DNA of 64,000 bases from Rosa chinensis (taxonomy: Eukaryota > Streptophyta > Magnoliopsida > Rosales > Rosaceae). Positions 47,792 through 59,249 of this stretch are shown here, in pieces (the first letter of the stretch is position 1; each line of letters opens with the position of its first letter). The translations under genes and the position numbers were made by a program. The notes beneath the pieces are model-generated. The model saw only the letters and a program-made list of their open reading frames with translations. It did no database searches and was not told where the DNA came from. The stretch lies in assembly GCF_002994745.2 (NCBI RefSeq), contig NC_037094.1, positions 24,715,001-24,779,000 on the forward strand. The letters run 5' to 3'.

Positions 47792-48450
47792 ATCAATCCT
47801 TACTGGGCAGATATCAGAAATAACGAACCAAACACCAGATTTTGGTTACGCAGTGAAAACCTCAAGTATGAGATTAAAAACACTGCGGGGCTCTTACTCT
47901 TGAGAACCCAAAATAAAGATCATCATATTGAAAAGGATATGTTCTTTTACAAACTTTGAATAGCACTAGCTCAGCTATAAGATTCACACAAAATCTAATA
48001 CAAAGTTTGTCTTCCTTCTAGAACTCCTTCACTTGAACGATCTTCAAATCTTGTTCTTCTTTCTTCACAGTCTCCCTACTGATCTCAAGAGAGTATTATG
48101 CATATGAAACTATGATCATCAACACTTATACATGGACCAAGTGTTTTGACTCTTTGTGAAGACACAAACTCAAACAAACATTGCAAGACTCTATCACCAA
48201 TTCTTGCGTTTCTGAATACCCTTTTTGCCGTGCATATTTACTGAATATATATCAAGCACCAACGGCAAAACCTCTATCCCAAGATTCTGACCTAATTCCT
48301 CTTTAATTGAGAAAGAGACTTTCCATATAAGAAATACAATAAATCTTAAAGGAAATCAATTACACAATTTCATAAACATAAAAATATCTTTAAATAAAGA
48401 AAGTTAAACCTCAAAGATATTTTCCCGTTTTGTATGGGAATGCCAACACA
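47792..48450. other. AT-rich stretch, LTR-like
   Basis: Contains GGTTACGCAGTGAAAACC and CTCAAAGATATTTTCCC, phrases that resemble copia LTR or leader sequence. No boundaries or TSD could be fixed and no gene is seen. Confidence 0.3.
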
Positions 48451-48644
48451 CCAAGTTGATCAAAACTTGTACCTACATTTTAGCTGAATTAGAATTTCTA
48501 GGTTGTTTAATGACTTTAATCTGGGAAGAGCAAACACAGTCTCTTTTCTCCCACCCAATTCATCGTCTTCCCTTCCATTTCCAAATTCACCAAAATCAAC
48601 CTTTCTCGACTCTTTACTTCATTCTCATTGGTAAGGTAGAGCGC

Positions 48645-49053
48645 ATGGCGAGGAATTGGGGGCCTTATGACTCGAGGAAGAAGCAGGTGGCAAAGGCGAT
48701 GATGGCGGAGATGGTGAGAGTTTTGGTGGATGAGAATAGGCTGAAGAGTGTTCTTGCGGAGATTGTTGGGGCTGCAAGTGTGTACTGGGCAGCTTTGTTT
48801 CTTAAAGACCCCAGGCCTAATTTCTTGTTCGGTTCAGATACCCAGAATTGCTTGCTCAATTTGATCAGTGCAAGACTCCTCTCAATAAATGCCGCTTGGC
48901 ATGATTCAGGGTTAGTCTTTTTACTATTTCATTTTCATATTTCTCTGCTTTTTTACGAATATTTGGGTTCAATTTTGTTTTGGGTTGTCTTGATATTCTG
49001 TGCTGCTGTGAACTTTGTGCAGGGAATTGATGAGTTTGTTCATAATCTTGTAG
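48645..49053 (+). CDS. Small unknown plant protein (two exons)
   Basis: ATG at 48645 (MARNWGPYDSRKKQVAKAMM). Exon 1 runs to 48910 at a GT donor. An acceptor CAG at 49020-49022 leads to exon 2, with a stop at 49051-49053, giving 98 residues. The sequence is basic at the start, then amphipathic (AEMVRVLVDENRLKSVLAEI) with a short hydrophobic stretch (AASVYWAALFL). If the intron is retained the frame stays open to 49064 and adds two hydrophobic segments. Codon use looks like a real gene. I do not recognise the family. It lies between inverted-repeat arms, so it may have been carried by an element. Confidence 0.5.
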
Positions 49054-49355
49054 ACAAGGCTTAAGGTTACAATTTCTTCATTTTATGTCAATTGTGATTA
49101 ATGAAGTTTCCCTTTTCGATTTGGTATAAGATGTTGTGTATAAACTGATATGACCATGACGTAAGTGATTCAATCTTTGTGATTGTGAATGATTTGGTGC
49201 TTGAATGAGTGGTTCTTGTAATCAAGTAGTTTTGATCATAGTAGTGTCCTTGGGACAAAGGCAAATAGCAAGTAGCATTCTATGGAAGCCATGCCAAAAT
49301 TTTCAATTTTGTTCTTGGTTTGTCCTGATTTTCTGTGTTGGCCGGTGTGAACTTG

Positions 49356-49553
49356 ATGCAGAGAAAGAAGAAGAGTAATTCAAAAATGTGGATAATTGTT
49401 GGGTCTGTACTCAGTGGACTACCACTATTGGTGTTCATGCTAGTCTGGGTACATAAATACAAGGAAAGGAAGCATTTGGAAGAGATGGAGAAAGCTGCAG
49501 ATTTAGAAGAAGCTCTGCATATGACAACAGTTGGGGATACAAAAGCACATTGA
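49356..49553 (+). CDS. Small single-pass membrane protein, unknown
   Basis: From ATG at 49356 the frame gives MQRKKKSNSKMWIIVGSVLS, one strong transmembrane segment (LSGLPLLVFMLVWV), then a charged cytosolic-type tail (KYKERKHLEEMEKAADLEEA), 65 residues in all. The stretch just upstream closely copies the end of the intron at 48960-49022, acceptor included. This may therefore be an alternative last exon of the gene at 48645 rather than a separate gene. Family not recognised. Confidence 0.45.
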   Translation: MQRKKKSNSKMWIIVGSVLSGLPLLVFMLVWVHKYKERKHLEEMEKAADLEEALHMTTVGDTKAH

Positions 49554-49559
49554 GCATTG

Positions 49560-50380
49560 GTTACTCGAACACAACCGTCAATTGAGAGTGAATACGTGCC
49601 TTGACTTCGCCACCATCTGTACAAGCTACAAGTCCTTTCCAAACCACCATTCATGTTCAAGTTCAACTCTCTGAATGGCACACATTTTTTTTGGTTGTGT
49701 CATCTCCTTTTCCACTTTGCTTTTTCTACCTAGATTCTCTGTTTCACTATGAGTACATTAGGATTTTTGTGTAAATGTTATCACTCACCAATAGTTTACT
49801 ATGATTCATTGTGGTGAAGTTTAGCACAAAGTGATTCTATATTGTGATAAATTTAGTTGTTTCATTGACAAGAAATCATAAGCTTCATTTGGCACCTTTT
49901 TTCATTCTCTTCCATTTACTTTTAATAGAATGTGCCTTTCAGATATCATTGAGTTACAATGATCAGAATATGATCATGTCAAGCTTGGCTTGGCTTCTTG
50001 TTCTGGTTGCCAAATTGACCTTCCATTTTCTCTTTGATTGATTTCTATTGTCGATGTTGTTTGTGGCAAAGAATAAAGATTTGGGAGTGGGATAAGAAGG
50101 ATATTCATTGATTGAGTGTAATGATATACATACAACAATCTTGAGTTAATGACTCATTTAACTAAAAAGAATCTGGGAAGTTACATGGAACCTAACAACA
50201 CAAACTTGCAGCACATGTTTGGTAAGAGAACCTTTACAAGATGAAATGTTGGATGCTACATGTCTCATAAACTAGATTTCAAAAATGGTTTTCTAATACA
50301 GTATACCCATAACAGAATCAACAAAATTAATTTCATCTTCTCCAAACCATATCTCACAGAGATTAAATTACATGTAGCAC
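49560..50380. other. Downstream non-coding stretch
   Basis: AT-rich, probably 3' UTR and flank of the small gene(s). Nothing else recognised. Confidence 0.4.
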
Positions 50381-50384
50381 AGAT

Positions 50385-50476
50385 GGGGAAAAAGGTTCAA
50401 TCAAAATCAGTTCCAAACATGTCTTCATCATCTCTAATAGTTTCCTCCATTCCTTTACAAGCCAATTGAACTCTCT
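50385..50476 (-). pseudogene. Last-exon-like remnant, minus strand
   Basis: After an AG near 50477, the minus frame reads RVQLACKGMEETIRDDEDMF and ends GTDFD plus TGA. It has acidic C-terminus text like a true protein end. The source gene was not recognised. It could belong with the FAR1-like exon upstream on the same strand. Confidence 0.35.
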
Positions 50477-50790
50477 GAAACAAAAAATTTACAACGTAAA
50501 AAACAATTACAGTCTCATCAAGTTGAATAACATATGAAGTTGAAATCAAATTTTTTTAGCTTACTGAACTCAAAAGGCAAGCACTTTTTATTGACAAGGG
50601 AAAATCACTACGACTAAGCAAGGAAGCCTTAAAGAGACATAGAATTCCAATTCAAGTATTCAACCATCAAACCAAGCAACATCCCATTGAAACCAAACAA
50701 GGAGTTGAAATGCCCAGATTGAATCCCAATTAAAGCCACCTGCCAAACCTTAAAATGATTTATATTCCAACAAAACCCACCTCCAAAACC

Positions 50791-50905
50791 TCAATTATTG
50801 TATAGATTATAAGCTTCATCATCAGAATATACTTGCATACCCGGCTTTAGTTCTCCATCTTCTCCAACAATCTCCTCCTCCTCTTCATAATCCAATTAAA
50901 GTCTG
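50791..50905 (-). pseudogene. FAR1/FHY3-like N-terminal exon remnant
   Basis: Minus-strand frame reading DYEEEEEIVGEDGELKPGMQ and then VYSDDEAYNLYNN before a stop. The P-x-x-G-M-x-[FV]-x-S-[DE]-[DE]-x-A-Y-x-[FL]-Y pattern is the start of the FAR1 DNA-binding domain of MULE-derived transcription factors. The zinc-binding remainder is missing, so it is a fragment. Confidence 0.5.
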
Positions 50906-51494
50906 TCAAAAGGAAAAACCAAATATTTAGTCAGCAAAATACAACAACATAATAAACAATTAATTAGATTTTATCAAGAACTTGCTCCCATTGCAGACTA
51001 TGATATTTTAAGAACTCAAACAATTAAATTATGAGGTAAAGAAAAGGGGGGGGAAAAAACCCAGCACATAGAAACATAACAATTATTCATAGTCTCTCAG
51101 ACTCATTCATACAAACACTCACAAACCTGGAACAAGATTGCACAAGTATTCAAATATATATATATATATATATATCTCCTCAAGGGAGTAAAAAGACTAG
51201 CTAGTGATTCACATATAAGGATTAATCGCTGTAGAATAAGGGGAAGAAAAAAAACGAAGAACAACCCCAGCAAGAGAAATCAATAGATATACAGAAAATC
51301 ATAATAAGAATATACCTGGATGATGAGGTTTAGCTTACTTTGCACAAGAGAAGATTGATTTTTTTTTCTTGGAATGAAATAGTAGGCTCTAGGTTCTTGC
51401 CAGGAGACGAACTCTCCCCCCAAACTAGAACAATAGAGTTTAGGAACTATAGCCGTCGCTTTAAACTGACGGTCATAATAGTAGTAGCTAAAAT

Positions 51495-51725
51495 TTAGGA
51501 GGGAAAGATTAAATTTGACTAAAATTTTGGAGCCATTTTGGATTCCTCCAAGTAGATGCCAGTGTGGAAAAAAATTGCAGAGGTGTCAAATTTTGAGTGG
51601 CTGGTTGAAGAAATGAGTTGGTATGGATTCCCCACCTAAGAATGTCTCTTGAAGGAATACACAAAGAATAGCAGACTTCCTTGCATTTGGGCTCAAAATA
51701 TTTTAGAGCCGAATAATCCCTTGCA
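51495..51725 (-). repeat. Inverted repeat, right arm
   Basis: Reverse complement of 47475-47720 at roughly 80 percent by eye. The two arms enclose about 3.8 kb, including a small unknown gene and a FAR1-like remnant. Confidence 0.8.
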
Positions 51726-52834
51726 AGTGTTTCATAATCCTTGCATTGATCAAGGCGAGAGAGTCTGCCACTAAAATGAAAAAACTTAATACAAGGAATT
51801 GTTTGTGTGCATTGATACTACAAGAATTTGAGATTATTCCTTGTATGTAATAAAAAACAAGGAACCAAGTCCTTATTTCCTTTGCCAATATAAATAGAAA
51901 AATAGACACATGGAAGCTTCTCTCACATATCCCAAAGACCAATTCTGAAAGATCTGGATGATCTCTCAAAATTTATCGACGAACTCTTACGAGTACGGAG
52001 TACCGCCGGTGCTCCTTGTTCCTGTCAATTTTCCTATTCGTCTTTGGCTTTAGGAGAAGACCTTTCTTCATCTCTCTTGTCTTTGAATCTTGATGTCATT
52101 CACATGATAATAGTTGTATTCAGGTACTTGAAGATTTAATCTTTGATAATTATGTTCTTGTGAATTGATATATGGGCTTTCTATTTTTGTGCTTTGGGTT
52201 CTCTCTCAACAAGTCAATTTGGGATTTTTATGATGTTTCTCTGTTGATTGGTGGTGGTGAGTGTTTTCAATTTGCTTTGTATAAAGGCAACAAGAAAGAT
52301 TGCTAGTTTGGCTAACCATTAGCCTGACTATGTCAATTTAGCTTTCAATTGCAAATATACGAAATTCCTTCTTTGACAATGTAAAGAACGAAGATTGCTA
52401 AAGCCTTGATAAAGTTCATACCTTTTTGGAAACTCAGAACTCTATTACAAAGAACTTTGCGAAGACCGGTACCAAGTGAGAAAATAAGGGAAAGTAAGAG
52501 AAATTAGATGATTGTTTGGTTGGAGAGGAGGATTAAGATAAAGTGGTAAGTTTTCATGGTCTGATGACTTTATTAGCAAAGGGAGTTGCAGAAAGAAAAT
52601 GGTTTCATTTATAAGAAGTGTATTTTCCCTACTGGTTTGGGTACAAATGTTGTACGTAGGGATTCTTTGTTTTTTTTTTTTTTAACTGATGTGGTTATGG
52701 TTTTGTCTTGGTTTCACATATTAATTTCTCTCTGAAGGTGGTTGTGTTGTTGATTTATATGCAGGTTGACACTTGTGTTGCTGGTGGGGGAAAAGTGCTA
52801 ATTCCTTCAGAAAGAGCTCAGGTATTTCAATCAA

Positions 52835-52932
52835 GATAATTTTGATTGCTTTGACTTCAATTATCTGTATCTCAGCCAATTTTGTCATGTTTTGACTTCA
52901 ATTATCTGTATCTCAACCAATTTTGTCATGTC
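52835..52932 (+). repeat. Tandem duplication of about 45 bp
   Basis: Two head-to-tail copies containing TTTGACTTCAATTATCTGTA and CAATTTTGTCATGT, in an intron of the transposase gene. Confidence 0.9.
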
Positions 52933-54130
52933 TTAGTTAAAGAAGTGAAAGAAGTATGCAGTATCTATGATATATGTTTGTATTTCCTCAGGTTCCTTTT
53001 GACTACTTCTAATTGGACGGCAAGTCTCTAGGCCTGCTAGATTATTTATGAGGTGAGCCTTGGAGTTTAGTTGCTGGTCAATTTTTATTTATGAGGTAAG
53101 CCTTGTAGTTTAGTGCTTGCCCATTTGGTTCTGTGCATATGATATGGTAAAAATATGTAATTAATATAAGGTCTTATGTTGATTAGTTCAGCTGACGTGT
53201 GGAAATTATGATACATTGTAGAATGAAAATGGTTGACTTTGATTTTCTTATTCTTTCTTTTATTCTTTCTCTGTTAATGGTTTAACAGTATGGTTTTTTT
53301 AATTTCTCAGGGCTTGCTACACCTAATTGAGTTAAAGATCATTCAACAACGTCATTATTGATCCTGATTGCTTTGCTATAAAAGGTATTTCCTTTTTGAA
53401 AAAAAATTGTCTATCATCAATACTTAGATTTGATCTTAAAAGGATTATTATCTGACACTTACTAGGAAAGACCAAAGGATTATTATCTTTTTTTTTTTTA
53501 ATAGTGTCACTTATACTTATTGTGTCAAAATTTAACTACTTGATCTTGCAAATATTATTGCAGTACAAGGAAATTAACCATTAAGGTCATTTGAATCTTC
53601 CTGAAACCATTTGTGTGAAGTCATTGAGTTGAGCATGGGCAGTCCTCAAAGAAGCTAAGGAAAAGGTTTGATTTCACCGCCTACTTTTTTCAAGTATCTC
53701 AATATTTCATGATATGAAATATTGATTTACCAGCATTTTTACATGTTCAAAAGTGTCAGCATATCTTTAGTTCATTATGATCTTGGTATATATTTTTAAG
53801 TACTTTGTTTGCTTTCCTTCAATAATTTTTGAAGCATACTGGCCCATTATATGCATGTATACACACGCACTATATATGTGTATATATAAGTGCTTATTTA
53901 CTTTAGTTCTTTTTGAAAGTGTTGTAGAGTTAGGATATAATATAATAAATGATTGTAGACCAAGTAATACTGAATAAGCATTTCTTAGTATGAATGAAAA
54001 TAAAAATAAAAAACAGACTGAACACATACGTTTTATACAAATACTAATATAAAAATGGATTAGTAATACATTTCTAGCAATCCATTTCAAATACTAATAC
54101 AAATACTAATATACAAATACAAATACTAAT

Positions 54131-54165
54131 ATACTCCTCACTGCGATCGACGTAGTGAGGAGTAT
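54131..54165. other. Perfect 12-bp stem hairpin
   Basis: ATACTCCTCACT and its exact complement AGTGAGGAGTAT are separated by 11 bases. They lie in an otherwise AT-rich run of AATACTAATAC repeats. Confidence 0.85.
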
Positions 54166-54385
54166 AAAAATGGGGTCAAATCATTCATTGAATTTGCTAA
54201 ACAGAATGTGAATGAGGAGAATGAGACAGTATGTCCCTGCTAAGAGAGGAATTGCGGGTGAGTTTATCCTAAATGAGGTGGATTTGTTCCTTGTTTTAAA
54301 TAAATAATTATTTACTAACAATTCTAATAAGTATACGTGTACCTAAGTAAATGTAAATTTTATGTATCTAACAATTCTTAATCAG

Positions 54386-54840
54386 GTGTTCTTTACGGTG
54401 GACTTAACTGATCCAGCTGTTGTTGCGTATGTGGATTCCAAAATGTCTACTGCTTACTCCCAATTCAAGACTCGTCTAAAGAAGGAATGGAAAGCATTTG
54501 GCTCACCTGAGCTAGGAAGAGCAAATTTGCCTAGTGCAGATTTATGGAATGAGAGACCTATCTCACATTGGCACTGGCTTTGTGACAACATATACACCAA
54601 CCAGTCTTGCATTGTATGGATTCATTAATTTCTTTGGTTTTATTATTCAATTATTCTAACTGAACTTTTATAGATTTGATTGATAATGAAGGAGATTGCG
54701 GAAAAGAATTCTGCTAACAGGTATATGCAACAACATACTCACAGAGCTGGTGCACGACCATACGTGCAACATGCTTTGGTGGCCTCTAAGGTAAAATTGA
54801 ATTAGTTTCAAGTTCAAAAGCCACTCTCAACTGATTATTA

Positions 54841-54898
<58 letters not shown>

Positions 54899-56037
54899 TT
54901 GTTTAATGGAGGGTGGGAAGGAGTTGTCATTCATACAGAATTGTGGAGAGAAACACAAGGATAATAATCATGAATGGATCAATGAGGTTGCCAAGAACAA
55001 ATTGTAAGTCACTTAACTCAATTTAGGTTGTGTATACTGCATTAAGATTGTGTTGGTGATGATCTCAGCCCTCCACTCCTTTTGGCCTTTAAATTAAGCT
55101 CGTTAATCTCTTACTAGATCGCTGTATTTAATCATGGATAATGAATGTAAATCATTTGGCCAATCTCTTTATCATCTATCTTCATATCTGTCATTCTTTT
55201 TTATCTTATTAGTTGCATAATAATGATATGGGCATCTTTCTTAAATATAGACATACTCAATGTGCATCTTTCTTATTAGTTGTTTGGTTGGGCTACTTCC
55301 CAGCTTTTAATGAATATCTTTGACAAAAAAAAAAATGTATAACTTGACGTTTATATCCAGAACTTGACTTTGTTTTGGTGATAGTATCCTATTCAACAGG
55401 TATTTTTAAGTCTGATTTCTGCACAAGTTGAGAATATGATAATATAATGTCAACCTTATTTGCAAATGGATGTATCGAATATGGAAATATGTGCAATTAA
55501 TGAACGAAAACAGAGACTAGAACAAAGGTATACTTAAGTACATAAAATTTTCTCATACCAAGAAGATCAAAGTGGTTATTGCCAAATCTTTCTTAAATAA
55601 TCTGAGCATCTTTCTTAAATCTAGGCCCTTAGTTATGTTATTTGCTTGAATCAGGTTATTTGCTTTTGTTTATCTATATATTAATTCTGTTTGTGTAGGA
55701 GAAGATGGAGGCTGAGAGGAATGCCCTTTTAGAGAAGTTGTACAAAGAGGCACCCGAGGGTACCGCACATGATTCTATCAAACTGACTTTGGAAGCTGAG
55801 TACCCAATAATGGCTAAGGAGCTTGGGAGGAAGGGTAGGATGATCCATTGCATTGGTAATGTCCCTCACATACGTTCTAACATACGCAGAGTATTTGCAT
55901 GGGGTGGCAACAATTCTGAGGTAGCTGAATTGCGTGATCTTATCGACCAACTTACCTTTAACATGCTCAGTATGAAGGAACAAAATGGACTATTGAAGGC
56001 TCAAGTGGAATGTTTATTGAGGCAATCTCTTGGATAG
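54386..56037 (+). pseudogene. Transposase_24-type (Ptta/En/Spm) protein gene
   Basis: Exon blocks at about 54386-54615, 54690-54790, 54912-55003 and 55699-56037 (TAG). They give the order of the plant En/Spm accessory protein family: FKTRLKKEWKAFGSPE, then EIAEKNSANRYMQQHTHRAG, then GGKELSFIQNCGEKHKDNN, then the tail MEAERNALLEKLYKEAPEG. The C-terminus is a coiled coil (VAELRDLIDQLTFNML and on). Such proteins bind the element's subterminal repeats. The join into the last block is out of phase by my reading, so either an exon is missed or the gene is broken. Further upstream exons are likely (for example 52765-52820). Confidence 0.65.
54840..54898. repeat. AT and GT microsatellites
   Basis: About 8 AT units followed by about 20 TG units, in an intron. 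Confidence 0.95.
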
Positions 56038-56931
56038 ATGAGTGAGGATGACTTCCCCCATCCTAGCACCAACTGCTAAGACTTTGCTTGAGTAGTTTGG
56101 GTGAGCATTTGCTAGACTTTTGGTCTGATGTCCCTTTTTGTGCAGTTATAGCTTTTTACCTTGATTATGGTACTGTCTGGCAATACTCAAGCAAATCCAA
56201 TGTGTCCCTTTTGAGTAATGCAAGCTGACACATAACTAGTATATTAGAACTTTGGTGGATTTACTTGAGTTTTGACCATGTGCCTTACTCAGCTCAAAGT
56301 CTCAACACATATAGGACATCTAATTAGATTAGTGCAGTGCTTCTAACTTTTGATGTACAAATGAACAAGTTGATTATATATGAAGCAGTTATTTGATGTG
56401 AAATATGAAGAATTTTTGTTATATTCAGTTTTTTTTTTAATTTGCTGGAAAATCAATTTATATTTAATTACAAAAAAAAACAATAATTATTCAAGGAATG
56501 GAAGTTCTCAAATTCCTTGCAATAGCTTACGCAAAAGCAAATGCAAAGACCAACATGCAAAGAAATTTCCTTGCATTTGATATTTTTGTTTGACGATATT
56601 GCATTTGATATTTGCACACTCATACTTTTACAAAAATGTAAGGAAATTTCCTTGTATATTAGTCCTCGCATTTGGGAAAATAGTGAAAATTCCTTGTATA
56701 TAGTTTAATGCAAGGACTGATATGCAAGGAATTATCCTTACATATGGTCAGTAATGTGGACCTCAAATTTGTAAGTGATTGTCCAAATGCAAGGAATTTT
56801 CAAGTTGTTGTATTTGCTCTTTTGCAAGGGCCTCTTTGCAAGGAATATTCCTTGCATTTGGGTTAATGCAATGAATTTTCAGTTTTTTACAAGGAAAAAA
56901 TTCCTTGCAAAAGGTCATTTTTCTTGTAGTG

Positions 56932-57610
56932 CCAAGTCTCCCTAAAACCCAATGTTGGAGAACCCAAAACTTGAAACTCACTCAAATCTGGTATGGGAGT
57001 TGCCCTTAATAGAAAATTTAGTCATGGATCAGGCTTCCAAATAATTCAACGGTTAAATTTAGAACTACGTCACTTAATACTAGTTTATTGGTGTTCTCCT
57101 TTTTATACCAGTTACACAGCCGTTCACGATCCTTCATGGGAATACTAGTTACCACTCGCCAGATACAGGATCCTCTCCTTGCAACAAATTAAAAGAAGAA
57201 AAGGAATGCTATTATGCTAAACTTTTTCTCCCGTTTTGCTTTCATTTAGTCTTCGTCAGTTGGGTCTCTCACAAACATACTAAAGGGCTCAAGGCTATCA
57301 GATTTGTGTATATTTCCAATAAACTGTTTCAGGTAATTATTACAGGGCCTTCCAAATTCAAATATACCTGCATGGTTTTTCGTTTATAAAATTGGTCACG
57401 GGTGCTTCCCATGTTTTGGAAGTTGTTTCTTGTCATCTATATCATGACTGAGGTGAAGAATTGCTTGTTCGGGGGCGTCTTATGAAACAGCCTCAATATA
57501 GATATTAGGTGACGTGGTTCTAAATCTAACCGTTAAATGAAATGGAAGATGGAGATTTCACGAACTTCACGGCCTTTGCACTCTTAAGAGTAGTCGGATC
57601 ATATATTAAT
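56932..57610. other. Kinase upstream flank
   Basis: Not obviously repetitive. It may hold the original promoter and 5' UTR of the kinase gene, now displaced by the MULE. No gene of its own. Confidence 0.4.
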
Positions 57611-57786
57611 GGGAAAATGCTCATTTACTCAATTTTAGCTTAAAATTTGCCCACTTGCTCCACTAACTGTTTTTTAACCCCGTTTACCCAAAACACTCTA
57701 AGGGATTATTTCCCCTTTACCCAATTAATTCTTTTTTTCTTCTTTTTATTTATTTTTGGGACTTTTTTGCCCTCTCCCCCCTCACC

Positions 57787-57788
<2 letters not shown>

Positions 57789-57872
<84 letters not shown>
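57789..57872. repeat. CT microsatellite
   Basis: About 40 uninterrupted TC units. Confidence 0.97.
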
Positions 57873-58134
57873 GACAACGTCGGATTTCTCTCTCCCTCCC
57901 TCCATCCCTCCAGCAGGTCGCCCACGACGCCTGCTCTCGCCATCGCGGCGCTGAAACTCATCGTCGTGCTCTTCGCGGCCAAGCTCGATGCCAAGCCAAC
58001 GGTCTTCGTCGCTTAGAAGCTCGGCGAGGCCGTGGTTGACCTTCTGAACGAATCGACGACGGACTGAAAACTGCTATCTGGGACTGAAAACTGCTATCTG
58101 CTATTGTGCAGTCATAACCATAAAAGTTGTTACA

Positions 58135-58755
58135 TTAGTGCCCCCCAGTAGACTTTGTATTGGGGGCCAATGATGACTGCTTTATTTATTGACGGACTGA
58201 AAACTGCTATTCCAAAGTAAATGTAGTGTTAAATTGCAGTAGTCGATAAATGAAAAAAAATTGTGTGGTTTGTGTCAGTCTAGTGGGGGGCAGTAGACAA
58301 AATATTGACCCTCAAAATGTGGGTTTTTAGACATTATCTGTTGTTTTGAGTGTGAATAACTTCTATAATCTGTGAAACATAGGAAGCAGTGTAATGTTTG
58401 ATGGTCTATTGGGGGGCAGTAGACACATTAGTGCTACCCAATAATGTCTTTCTTAGGAGACAGTAATCATCTCTTGTTGATTTGTTTGTGATAAAGTGCA
58501 ATACACTGTGAATCCTTGAAACTGGTGCAAGTTTTAATGGTTTAGTGGGGGGCAGTAGACACATTACTGCCCCCAAATAATGTCTTCATTTTAAGTTAGA
58601 ACCCTTCACTTAACTATCATTGACAGATTATTATACTTTAATAAACTCAAAACAACATAAGACTTATCAAAACTCTAATTTCAATGATTAATTAACCACA
58701 GTTAAGAAATTAGTGGGGAGCAATAATCTGTCTATTACCCCCAATAGACCACAGT
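58135..58755 (+). repeat. GGGGGGCAGTAGACA-type repeat array
   Basis: Five or six copies of AGTGGGGGGCAGTAGACA or TATTGGGGGCCAATGATG-like text, about 100-130 bp apart, several followed by ACATTAGTG and then CCCAATAATGTCT. Related to the array at 46150-46480. Confidence 0.85.
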
Positions 58756-58960
58756 TTTGACGTCGTTCGAGACCTGCAAGGGAAGCCCAGACCCGATTCC
58801 GGCGTGGAGAGCTTCCCGGACATCTGACGAACAAAACCGGCAAAGCCCAGAGGGGTTGGGATCGTGGAGTTAGATGGCGTCATCCTCTGGTGGTCCGACG
58901 GTGGGACGGAGCGGCGGCGGTGGAGGCCGACATCGACGGTGGAGTGGTGGGCGTGGTGGC

Positions 58961-58995
58961 TCAGAGAGAGAGAGAGAGAGAGCCTGAGACGAGGT

Positions 58996-59070
<75 letters not shown>
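58961..59070. repeat. GA microsatellite
   Basis: About 45 AG units with one short interruption. It mirrors the CT block at the other end of the MULE. Confidence 0.97.
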
Positions 59071-59071
<1 letters not shown>

Positions 59072-59249
59072 GATGAGGGGGAGGAGAGAGAGATATGAGT
59101 TTAATTTGTTAATTAAAATGAGGGCAATACTGTCAGACACTGTTAGATTGGGTAAATGGGGTTAAAAAACTCTTGATGGAGTAAGTGGGCAATTTTTGGC
59201 CAAAAATTGGGTAAGTGGTCACAGCCCCTATATTAATCTCCTAGAACTT

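Larger units (their letters stand above)
51816..56931 (+). mobile_element. CACTA-type element with Transposase_24 gene
   Basis: The right end is clear: the complement of CACTACAAGAAAAATGACC, a very common plant CACTA terminus, ending at 56931. It is preceded by many CCTTGCATTTG / AAGGAATTTTC subterminal repeats (56490-56900). The left end TACTACAAGAATTTGAG at 51816 differs at the first base and is followed by CCTTGTATG repeats. The flanking triplets (TGA and CCA) do not match, so the left border is provisional. The interior holds a TNPA-like gene, but no TNP2 transposase was recognised. Confidence 0.65.
57611..59228. mobile_element. 1.6-kb MULE, family A (second copy)
   Basis: Flanked by the 9-bp duplication TATATTAAT (57602-57610 and 59229-59237). 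The ends are GGGAAAATGCTCATTTACTC and the complement of GGGGCTGTGACCACTTACCC, with TIRs of about 75 bp (shared TTGCCCACTT and GTTTTTTAACCCC). It has CT and GA microsatellite blocks inside each end, GC-rich ORF-like blocks (57890-58060, 58740-58960) and a central GGGGGGCAGTAGACA array. No transposase. It was inserted right at the start of the kinase coding region. Confidence 0.92.

Noticed and set aside
47235..47792. 185-codon open frame on the plus strand
   Set aside because: It overlaps the inverted-repeat arm and a CACTA-like terminus, and the composition shows no domain. It is more likely chance in repeat DNA.
54362..56037. A host DNA-binding protein gene
   Set aside because: The order of motifs fits the plant En/Spm Transposase_24 family, and the gene sits between CACTA-type termini with subterminal repeats.
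57647..58039. Open frame with a long Ser-Leu run near the kinase
   Set aside because: It is translated CT microsatellite inside a MULE end, so not a gene in itself.
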